NCBI GenBank assembly: GCA_028023455.1
Contig: JAQFVV010000443.1
Location: forward strand, 310,001-374,000
Direction: 5' to 3'
DNA: 64,000 nucleotides
From: Epiperipatus broadwayi
Lineage: Eukaryota > Onychophora > Udeonychophora > Euonychophora > Peripatidae
In this document: one piece after another, positions 35,283 to 44,464 of the stretch
Layout: each line of letters begins with the position of its first letter
Numbering within the stretch: position 1 is the stretch's first letter
Made by a program: the position numbers and the translations under genes
Notes under the pieces: model-generated
Told to the model about the DNA's origin: nothing
The model's database searches: none
What the model saw: only the letters and a program-made list of their open reading frames with translations

Positions 35283-35377
35283 GCCTCAGTAGCGTAGTAG
35301 GTAGCGCGTCAGTCTCATAATCCACACACACATTCAGAGAAATCTGAAGGTCGTGAGTTCGATCCTCACCTGGGGCA
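35283..35377 (+). tRNA. tRNA-Met (CAT), elongator type, with a 22-nt intron-like insertion
   Basis: The 73 exonic bases fold as a canonical cloverleaf. The acceptor stem is GCCTCAG/CTGGGGC with one G-U pair, the D arm is GCGT/GCGC, and the T arm is GTGAG-TTCGATC-CTCAC. The anticodon CAT lies at 35316-35318. The arm and loop sequences match the animal elongator Met tRNA, as I know it, rather than the initiator. Between position 37 (A, 35319) and the 3' half of the anticodon arm are 22 extra nucleotides (about 35320-35341), exactly where nuclear tRNA introns sit. A and B boxes are intact, and a T6 run at 35383-35388 would terminate Pol III. The insertion ends TTCAGAGAAA and could form a competing hairpin with the TCTGAA of the 3' exon, so splicing and function need proof. 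Confidence 0.9.
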
Positions 35378-35382
35378 GTTAG

Positions 35383-35388
35383 TTTTTT
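35383..35388 (+). terminator. Pol III terminator of tRNA-Met
   Basis: A run of six T residues starts 6 nt after the discriminator base, the usual stop signal for Pol III. Confidence 0.85.
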
Positions 35389-35773
35389 GTTATTTAAAAG
35401 TATGTTTTTTAAAAAGATTAAATGTGGTTATTTACATTTTAAACGAAAGAGGACATCTATTTACCATCGCCTAATAATTCTCATTTGCCTGGTAGATTTT
35501 CTCTGAAACATTAGATGGAATGTGATGGCGGGCTGAATAGCAGTGGGCTTGTGTCTGAATGTCGTATATATATATATTTAAAAATCATGAAAGACAAAAA
35601 TTATTCTCTAAATAAAAATGTTCAGGAGGCTCATAATAAAACGATTCACAACTGAAGACAGAGAGTACTTAGCATTGTCGGGTTACTTACTGATATAGGT
35701 TCCCATTTTGTAAATAACTTTGGATCAAATAAATATTGTTGAAAAATTGATACATATTTTAAATGTTATATTT
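35389..35773. other. AT-rich spacer
   Basis: No gene recognised. Confidence 0.5.
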
Positions 35774-35866
35774 TCTTCTTCAGGTATTGTACCAGCATTA
35801 GAATCAAACTTTGGACCTTTATCTTCATGAATACTAAATTTAAATGTCACTCCAACTATCAAGCAG
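35774..35866 (-). repeat. Isolated copy of the PLE terminal module (copy F)
   Basis: Minus strand: an A-box-like TTGATAGTTGGAGTGACA, a loop with attcatgaaga in place of attcaagaatct, GGTCCAAAGTTTGATTCTAA (degenerate B box), then CCTGAAGAAGA at the ribozyme-core position. No PLE coding sequence is attached, so the module also exists alone, as a solo terminal repeat or an independent SINE-like unit. Confidence 0.5.
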
Positions 35867-36429
35867 AGCAAATGAGCATAAGCCAATCACACTCTGAGAG
35901 ATAAAAAAAAAAAGAAGAAAGATACAAATACAGAAAAAATAGTGATTATACACTAAAGATAAGTTTTGAAATAATTACACAAATCAATTTATGAACTAAA
36001 AATAGTTAACAGAAAATCCTCTTATTTATACTATTGCAGGTTTTTAAGGATATTGATTTCAAGACTTTTCTAAATACAAGTGTGATTCAGACTTTGTATT
36101 TCTAAATACATATAAAACTGTTGAAACTTGCTGGCATTAGTTTGTATTTATTTACTATATTTGAGTTTCATTTAATTTATTTAGTTTATGTTGAAAACAT
36201 ATATATTTTATTCTTCCTTTATTGTCCTTTCTGAATTTGATGTGCCGTATTTTGTGTAATAAAGTATTTTCTGAATATAAAGCTAAAAGTTTTATAAAAT
36301 TTAAAAAAATCCTTTAAGCAAACACTGATTTAAAAATATTAAACCAATTAGAGAGATCCTAATTTTTGATAATAAGACCACTATTATATTTCTATAATAT
36401 AAAAGTTACTGGGAGATCCTAGAGACTAA

Positions 36430-36540
36430 AGTCAGATATTTCATTATTTACTCTATTTTAAAAATAAAAGTATGATAGTTTTAATAAAAAAGTTATTGGG
36501 GAATAGGGGTTACCCTGAGTCTAAAGTCAGATATTTCACT
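36430..36540 (+). repeat. Partial local repeat at the RTE copy 3 insertion site
   Basis: A stretch containing taaagtcagatatttca and ttatttactctattttaaaaa recurs: the first half is repeated just before the RTE (36522-36540) and the second half just after it (42267-42303). RTE copy 3 therefore landed in the second unit of a pre-existing tandem repeat. Confidence 0.65.
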
Positions 36541-36569
36541 CATCATCATCATCAACCTTTATCAATCCA

Positions 36570-37900
36570 CTGCAGAATGAAGGCCTCTCCAACTTCAATC
36601 CATCTTCTCCGATGTTTAGCTTCTCTTCTCCACATCACCCCTGCACCCTTTCTTATTTTATTCATCAATCTCACATGTAGTTTCTTTCTGTGTCTTTTAC
36701 ACTCTCTTGGAATCCAGTTTAAAATTTCAATTGTTCATCTATTATCATCTCTTCTAGCAATATGTCCAGCCCAACTTCACTTCAATCTTTCAATTTTTTA
36801 AATGAGGCCAGTAACACCTGCTTGTTCTCTTACCCATATATTTCATTTTCGATCTCTTCTTGTTACTCCCAACATGCATCTCTTCATACTTCTTTGAGTG
36901 GTCTGAAGGCTCTGTATTGTTCTTCTATTAAGTGTCCAAGTCTCAGATCCATAAGTAAGAACTGGTAAAACACATTTATTAAAAACTTCCTTTTCAAATA
37001 CACAGGCATATTTCCTTTTAGTATCAAGTTATTTCTACCAAAAACACTCCAACCAACTTTAATTCTATGATCAATTTCATCCATTATGTTTCCAACTGTA
37101 TTAATAATTTGACCAAGGTATTTGTAACTGTATAATCAATCTTTATTTTCATATTTTGAGAAAATCCATTAAACATTACTTTAGTTTTTTTAACAGTTAT
37201 ATTTAATACTACTTTTATCTTATAACTCCTGCAACATTTCCTGCAGCTCTAAAGCATTATTTGCAAAAACAACTACATCATCTGCAAAGTCTAAATGACT
37301 TAAATAATCTCTATTTACTTTCACTCCTTTAGCTTCTCATTTTAATCCACAAAATGCTTTTTGCAGCACTGCCGTAAAATGTTTTGGAGATATGGAGACA
37401 CCCTGTCTTACACCCTTCTCAATGTTTACTTTCCCAGTATTATTATGTAATCTAATTGTTGCTGTTGCATTTTTATAAATATTCTTTAAAATATGACAAT
37501 ATCCTGGATCTATACCTTGATGATCCAATGCTTTAATGACTGAAGAAATGTTTATAGAATCAAATACCTTTTCATAATCTAAAAATCCAAAGCATAATGG
37601 CAACTCATATTCATTTGTCCTTTTTATAACTTCTCTCAATACCTGGATATGATCTACTGTATTAAAACCATTTTTAAATCCTGCTTGTTCTCTTGGTTGG
37701 TGAAAATCCAATATTCTCTGTAAACAAATTGTAATTATCTTGGTAAAAAATTTGTATAAAACTGATAAAAGGCTGATAGGTCTGTAATTTCTAATAACTT
37801 CTTTATCATCTTTTTAAAATATTAATACTGCATTCTTACAATCATCCAGTACATCTTCATCATTTAGACATTTGATATATAACTTTGCTAAAAAAATTTC
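36570..37900 (-). pseudogene. RTE reverse transcriptase and tail, copy 3
   Basis: Open pieces at 37337-37711 (124 aa) and 36884-37084 (66 aa). The first carries EQAGFKNGF, FLDYEKVFDSINIS and GVRQGVSISPK. Relative to copy 2 the palm block is FLDYEKVFD and GVRQGV replaces GVRQGD. Further 3' on the element (lower coordinates) the GWSVFGRNNLILKGNMPV block is followed by broken versions of the C-terminal tail. Non-functional. Confidence 0.85.
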
Positions 37901-39039
37901 TATTTCTTCTCCTGCTTCTTTTAATATTGAAGCAGTCAATGTCTAATCATCATCGAGCTTCATGCTTCCCCATCTATACTAACCTCCTGTGGGGCCCGCA
38001 ATTCAGACCTCGCTGTAGATATATGCCATTCACCCATACACTGTATATATAATGATCCAAAAAATTAATAAAATTAAAAATATTGAGTAAAGTAAAACAG
38101 TAGTGTGCATGATGCATATATATATGAACAAAGCAATAATTTTATTAATATTTATTGCTGAAAACTAGACATTTTCTTTATATAGTTGTAAATCTTTTTA
38201 TGTATACGTATTTTAATTAAAGTGTTGGAATGTAAAAACAAAAAAAAAAAGGAGAACGCTCGAATTTCAAGTGATCGTTATCTATAGTCAGATTGTTTTC
38301 ATTAATTAAAATTATAAATCTTAATTAAAATCATAAGGAATTCTTTTGTTAGTTCATTTGCAAATCTTTAAAAATATCTAAAATGGTATTTTGAGCCTTA
38401 TCTGTATTAAAAATTTTGCTAATTAAATATTTTACTAATTAAATATTTTTTTTTTAATCAAGAAATTACAAGAAAAGGTGTGGGCAACTGAAATTGCATT
38501 CTTGGAGGGATTAAAAGGTGTATATGAAGGGCCCATGGAACAAAAGAAGTCAGTTACTTTGAGTTAGAAAATTCTTTCAGAACATCTTTCAGTAAAATAA
38601 ATTTTCATTAGTGTTTCCAGACCTTCAAATTTTAAGAAGTCAATAGAAGTTCAGTGCTATGAACTTTGAGTAGAAAAAGAAGCACTTTTCTCCAGGCCTC
38701 TAGGAAAACTGTCTACCTGATGCCATCATCTGCCTTCTATGCTGAGAGAACCTCAATTAATGTAGAACTGCCTTAATACATAAATTCCTTTTATAATTTC
38801 TAATGATGTAGTTAAACCTTTGTATTTTAATTCACATATTAATTTATAAGCTCCTGCTAATTTTGCTCTTAAACTCTCTCTCTCTGTAATCCCTTACTAG
38901 TATTATGTAATTCTAACTATGCTCTTTCATGCTTAATTGTTATATTGCTTTGTGTGGCTCCATTAATATTTAATTTATTTTGTTTAATGTGTATATCTAT
39001 AATTTTTTTTTTTAATATGCCAATAATACTCAAACTCGT

Positions 39040-39062
39040 GAGTCTGAAAAAGGGGGGAAATA
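39040..39062 (+). other. Purine tract with LTR-element-like context
   Basis: A run reading gtctgaaaaaggggggaaat is followed by a stretch with AATAAA (about 39108) resembling the polypurine tract and start of a 3' LTR. No second LTR or pol sequence was found, so this is only a suggestion. Confidence 0.25.
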
Positions 39063-39557
39063 ATTGTTTAATTTGAAAAGAAGCAGGGGCTTCATTTAAA
39101 ATCTATCAATAAAGTTTTGTTTATTTAAATAAAAATCACTTGCTAGTTTGGTTTCATTTTAAATTCTTGAAGTCAATTAAAAACTTTTACTGTGGATAAA
39201 TTCTGCTAAATTTACTGTTGTGAATTTGTCTTTGAAAATTTCATTTTCGAAAGATTGCTAACTTTATAATTAGGATCGTTCCTTGCTGTTGCCTTGAGGG
39301 CTAATCCTAGCAATTAATGCATATATGGGAATCAAAACTAAATATAAATTTTGCTAGTTTAATATTATAAATAAAAGAGTTATTATTCATTATGATTTGT
39401 TAAATGACTCTGGATTGAAAACAGGTCATTGCACAAGAGGTTGGACCATTTCCAGGTTTTAAAATAATATTATATTAAAATTATATTATAAAGATTATAT
39501 TCATGTCCAATAACATTGCTGGCATACATTTTCTTTTATTATGATATTTTATCTTTT

Positions 39558-39772
39558 TCATTTCTTGATTGCTTTGTCATTGGGAACTTCGGAAGTTCGA
39601 AGCTCCCATTCTATTTTTTCAAATCGTTCGTAATCAGGGGTATATGCTACTCCCTGTGGAACGTGAGGTTTATGAGGTTGATGTGCTGTGGATGACCATA
39701 CAGCCAGTTCTGGGCCTTCAAACCCAGCCTCTCTATTGGTACCATTTGTCAGAATGCGTGGATGTGCTAAAC
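39558..39772 (-). CDS. Candidate terminal coding exon of an unrecognised gene
   Basis: A minus-strand open frame of ~71 codons ends in TGA at 39558, with markedly higher GC and more varied codons than anything nearby. The readable part includes HPRILTNGTNREAGFEGPEL and PQGVAYTPDYERFEKIEWEL: mixed polar, aromatic and charged residues, not low complexity. An acceptor-like TTAG precedes it (39776-39773), and AATAAA lies at 39540-39535, 18 bp past the stop. It has no signal peptide or membrane segment and I do not recognise the family. It could be a genuine last exon of a host gene whose other exons lie outside or are too short to see, a processed fragment carried in by a retroelement, or part of a transposon ORF. 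Confidence 0.4.
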
Positions 39773-40523
39773 CTAAGTTCATTTTGAGTATTTCTTTTAA
39801 AATGATAAAATATCCACAATCACCATGAAGGCCGGATTTTTTTATTGTATGCTAGTACTGTTACTCTGCTCCTTAATTTGATCACCATTTGTCTAGTCTT
39901 AGTAAGTCACAATGATGTGTTAAAAAATAATCATTAATTTTGTAAGTATATTCTGTTCATTTAGTTAAACTGCTTTCATTTAAAATGGTTATTATAGACG
40001 TAACTCAATTTGTATTAATGATTATATAACTTATTTATTCTAGTAAATGTAGTGCATTGTTTGTTTCTTATGTATATGTTTCAAAGACGTCTTTTCCAAA
40101 CAATGCCAATAAAACACATACAATGATTTCCATAAGGTAGGTAAATGATTAAGATTGTATATTTTGCCTGCTTACAAAATCATTTACTACTAAATCACAA
40201 ACTATCCTTTATATCATTAATCATCTAAACCTGTCATGATCTTTTATATTTGTTTTATACATCCACAACATTTTATTTGTAAATCTTTGTAAATTGGCAT
40301 ATTAACCATGTATAAGTTATAACCCACTCCATAAAATTATAATATATATATATGTGTGTGTGTGTGTTTGTTTAAAAGTGTATTAAATATTTATTCCATG
40401 TAAATCCTGGTTTGTTTTGAATTATTATTTCCTAGTTAATATTTAGAATTATTTTCTTTAACTAATAACTTAGCATTAATAAATAGCTATAATAAATGTA
40501 ATTCCTGGGCTACTGTTATCTCG

Positions 40524-40757
40524 ATCATCATCATCAGTCTGATCTTATGCTCTACCACTTTGCTTCCAGGCCCGGAATTAAAATAATTGTGCTGTATCAC
40601 CAGGATTGTTGTTCATTGGGTTAGAGACTTGAAGAATATGCAAATAGGTTAGAATTCAGGATTGCTCCAGACCTGTGTATCTCAAGCATGATCAGATTCG
40701 AAGTACTTTTGCATAGGATTTGAGTCGTGTTGAGTGAGCAGACGTTTTTGACCAGTA
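40524..40757 (-). mobile_element. SINE-like retroelement, copy 1, (GAT)n tail
   Basis: On the minus strand it starts TACTGGTCAAAAACGT. It shares the blocks acacaggtctggagcaatc, gaattctaacctatttgc and a (GAT)4 tail with the copy at 50412-50650. The tail type equals that of the RTE family, which suggests the RTE machinery mobilised it. I found no clear tRNA promoter, so it could equally be the 3' end of an unseen LINE. Confidence 0.65.
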
Positions 40758-42264
40758 TAATATATCAATTATAATTTCATCATTACCTGGAACATTTTCT
40801 TTCTCCATACATTTAATTGCATGTCCCACTTCTTTATTTAAAACTCTGGGCAATTCAGAAGATGTTATAGATATAGGAGGTACTTGTTCTTTATTACTAT
40901 ATAATTCTTGATAAAAGTCTTGATGCCATCTATCTTTTTGGTAATAATTCCATCTTTTTTTCTTATTGCAGATATAAATTTCCTACCAATATGAAAATGC
41001 TGTTTTACACTCTTGAGACTTTTATTCTCTTCTACGACTTTCCTTGCTAGTTCACAATTATACTTTCTTATATCATTTTCAACACTTTTCTACACCATTT
41101 TACAAAATTCGAGATATTCAATCCTTTTTAATGCATCATTTTTGTATATCTTTATATTCCTTCTTTTCTTCATACATTCATTAGTCTCAGTAGAAATTTT
41201 ATTGGTCAATTGCTGCTTTTTTCTACTAGCTATCTTTGTTGCAGTTGTGTATCAGTTATCTTCATATTAATTTCATTCAAATCTGAATCATGTTCAAAAT
41301 CTACTATTTGTAAGTTCTAATTTAAATTCATTGGAATGTTTCTGAAGATTAGGAATATCAACTGTAAATATTGTTTTTCTTAATTTTGTCACTTTAGTTT
41401 TGCATTAACATGTATCTTACTTCTTACTAATCGATGATCACTTCCTGTGTTAAATTTATTAAGAACATTACAATCTTGAAATATGTATTTTCTGTTAGTC
41501 AAAATATAATCCAATTCTGCTCTACTTTCATTTGTATGCTTCTATGTCCATTTCCTTTTAACATTTTTTTCAAAAAAATAATTCATAATATAAAGTTTTT
41601 CATTTTCTGCAAGCTCCATAACTGTATGTCCTCTCTCATTTCTATTACCATAATCAAAATTACCTGCAGCACTTTCATCTTTCATTTGTTTACTAATTCT
41701 AGCATTAAAGTCTCCCATAACAATTTTAAAATGTTGTTTACTCTAATCAAAAGCCTTTTGTATATCCATATAAAAATCTTCTACTACTTCATCACTATGA
41801 AAACTTGTTGGGGCATAAACCTGAATTATCTGCATTTGGTATCTGCTATTAAGTTGTATAACTAATCTTGCCACTCTGTCCAATATACCATTAATCTCCA
41901 CAATGTTGTTCTTCCACTTTTTATTTATAATGAATCCCACTCCACTTGTATTTCCAATATTTGTGCTTTATAATAGGGTACATGTCCACTTTTTAAATAA
42001 ATTGACTTTTCACTTTTTCTTCTAACTTCACAAAGTCCAATAATGTCCTATTTAATATAAGAGAGTACTTCTAATTTTTGCAATCTTTCTTCACTTGAAA
42101 GTGATCTGCAGTTGTAATTACCTAAATCAAAAGTCATCAACAAATGGCAGCCTGGGTCTGTAATCAGGAGATTCTTAGCCCTCTCCACCTTTGGCCAACC
42201 ACTGCTGTGGATGGTGACCTTACAGCCTTCTGGGAATAAGAGCCATGATTTATTTTTGTCTGTC
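40758..42264 (-). pseudogene. RTE endonuclease and linker, copy 3
   Basis: 5' half of the split RTE. From the 5' end (42264): MTDKNKSWLLFPEGCKVT, then NYNCRSLSSEERLQKLE (42048-42266); GFIINKKWKNNI, RVARLVIQL and IQVYAPTSFHSDE (41743-41940); then broken remains of the GD.NAR and SDHR motifs and the lysine-rich linker down to 40764. Homologous to 27498-28238 plus 26741-27538. Several stops and indels. Confidence 0.87.
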
Positions 42265-42274
42265 ATATTTCACT

Positions 42275-44464
42275 ATTTACTCTTATATTAAAAATAAAAA
42301 TATGATCCTTTTTTTATTATTGCTTCAGTAAATCTATGAGTGAGCAGACACTCAGTAAAACATAGGAAAATGTGCCTCTCAATTTATTATTAATAACTAT
42401 TATTATTATTATTTTACAATTTTGTTTAACTATAATCTTAATTTATATATGCATATAATAATGTAGAAAAACATCTGTGATATATATATATATATATTTG
42501 CATACTGAATGGTACTGTACATTTGCAGTTTAATACCAAGTGAAAAAGTAAAATAAAATTCAGCTTGAATAATAAAATATTGATTTATTTCAAAAGAAAA
42601 TAAAAAAATTAATTTATCTTACCTTAGGAGTAAAGAGCAAAATTCAAAGAAATTTAACAAAATTGGTGCTGGTTATTTGCATGGAATATTAACTCAACAA
42701 TAATTTATTATTACATTCCTTATCGCAATTATAGTTTAAGATTTAAATATTTTTAAAAAAACAACAACTCATACACAAGAATTTCCTATTAATCATAGTA
42801 AAAAGTCTGTTGTCTTCTAGAAGGCCCAATCTGTCAAAAAATGTGAACTACATAAAAATTGTCCATTTTATAATATAATATTAATATAATATAATTACTA
42901 AATTCTTATGACATTTTTTTTGGCGAGTCGATGGTACATATTGAACTGGGTGGGGAGAGTTGATCGAATAGGAAACAAAATCTAGCATATCAACTTTTTA
43001 CTCTTTAATAGAAATAGAAATTGTGAAAAGCAAAATTGTAAGATTTACTTTTATATATAAAAATATGATATTATAAAATTATTTACCATAAATTCGATCT
43101 ACTCCACTGCAATTTAAGTATTGCTCAACATTGGTCATTTAGGCAGAGAAGCATAATACCCAGAGATACCTGTGACCAAGTTGGAGCTATATATAAGATA
43201 CATAACTATGATTACATTTCAAGGCCACAGATCTTCTCGGCTCCAAAATTCAGCACCTATCATTCAAAGCACTTTTTTGTTTCGGAGTAAACTCCAGGTG
43301 CCAGTTAATTACAAAAGCAACTAGCGTACCCTGAATAGCAGCAAACTAATTGAGCACCTAAGAAATCCCAATTAGCTCAGTCAAAAGGATAATATAATAA
43401 ATTGTTGCTCTAATTAGTGCTATTAATAAAGAATTGATCGACAAAATATTAATTTTCAAAGCTAATTTATTTTTAACTAAAATGCTTACTATAATTTGTA
43501 AACTAATTATAAATTTTCTCAATCAAATAAACAATAATCTTATGTATAATACCCATACACACATTCTTAATAACATACAATAAAATATAATATAAAGCAT
43601 TAAATAAGTACAAAGCATTTAAAACACTCACATCAATAGTTCATTTTATGCCTTATAGAGTTCATTTGTTAACTGACTTTCAGAGGCTTCAAGATTTCAA
43701 TGGCTACATTAATTAGTATCAAAAATTGGTATAAGAGCATGTTATTATGTATAGGATTTTGGAATGTGGTGGCTTCTTGCTGTTTGCTGCTTCATGTGTG
43801 TGTTTTACCAACTGGTTGGATTTTAGGCTTCTGTTGAGGTTCTAATGATTGCTATTCCATGTTACTTATATTTCAGGCAGTTAGACATTCCTGGAAGCTT
43901 CAAATTAGCCACGTGCATCATTTGGATTTTAAATATTGTTCAAATGAATCTTGTAAGTGCAAGCATGCATAGGATACTTCTTTCAAGTAGTCATATCATA
44001 AACAATTAAGTTAGTTATTCATATTGATAGAAATAATTATATAGCTGATATTAGATAATAAAGATTTTATGTTAATATGAATTGATTAAATGAGTGTCAA
44101 TGAACTAATTAGAAGTAATAATGGCCTACATCATAGGTGGTGAAATGTTATTCAGAAGAGTACATTTTACTATGAAATTTAATTTATAAAATATTAAATG
44201 AAAATTTTATAAAAATGTACATTTATCTAAAATCAGTTCAGTCTTCAATTAGCTCTTTGTAGGATAAAGGCATCTCAAACATTCATTTGAAAAGAAATAT
44301 TAGAGAAAATGGTCTTACTTAATAGCCTTATTAACTGAAATGCATTAAAATTTTAATTAGATAGCTATTTGGATTGATTACAAGTCAGTTACTAGAAAAA
44401 TAATACTAAACATGCTTTTAACTAGAAGAATATATGCTTGACTTATGCACAATGATATATATAT
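42275..44464. other. AT-rich DNA; more complex patch at 43.1-43.4 kb
   Basis: Mostly low-complexity. The segment 43095-43390 has mixed composition (for example ctcggctccaaaattcagca, ctagcgtaccctgaatagca) and is unlike its surroundings, but no frame stays open and no RNA or repeat family was recognised. The stretch 43660-43960 is similar in character. Confidence 0.5.

Larger units (their letters stand above)
37928..40757. mobile_element. 2.83-kb nested insertion in RTE copy 3
   Basis: Comparison with copy 1 shows the RTE sequence gcttcttttaatat(atcaatt) interrupted, with a 6-bp direct repeat taatat at 37922-37927 and 40758-40763. The insert begins tgaagcagtcaatg and ends tgaccagta. Its right 234 bp (40524-40757) is a SINE-like repeat also found at 50.4-50.65 kb. 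It also holds an exon-like open frame (39558-39772) and a purine tract near 39040-39062. The junctions are well supported. Whether one event or several made the insert is open. Confidence 0.75.
36541..42264 (-). mobile_element. RTE-type retrotransposon, copy 3, split by a nested insertion
   Basis: Two halves (36541-37927 and 40758-42264) join into one ~2.9-kb RTE copy once the 2.83-kb insertion at 37928-40757 is removed. The pair is bounded by a perfect 10-bp direct repeat atatttcact (36531-36540 and 42265-42274). The 3' end is the family (ATC)n tail at 36541. The 5' end lies at or next to the MTDKNK start codon, so the leader of copy 2 is absent. Many stops and indels in both halves show it has long been inactive. 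Confidence 0.92.

Noticed and set aside
36472-36968. Plus-strand open frames of 109 and 68 aa
   Set aside because: Antisense of RTE copy 3, nearly identical to the antisense frames opposite copy 2.
39569-39787. Plus-strand 72-aa open frame
   Set aside because: Antisense of the candidate terminal exon; the minus-strand reading is better supported by a stop, AATAAA and acceptor.
41013-41865. Plus-strand open frames of 85 and 143 aa
   Set aside because: Antisense of RTE copy 3 endonuclease and linker.
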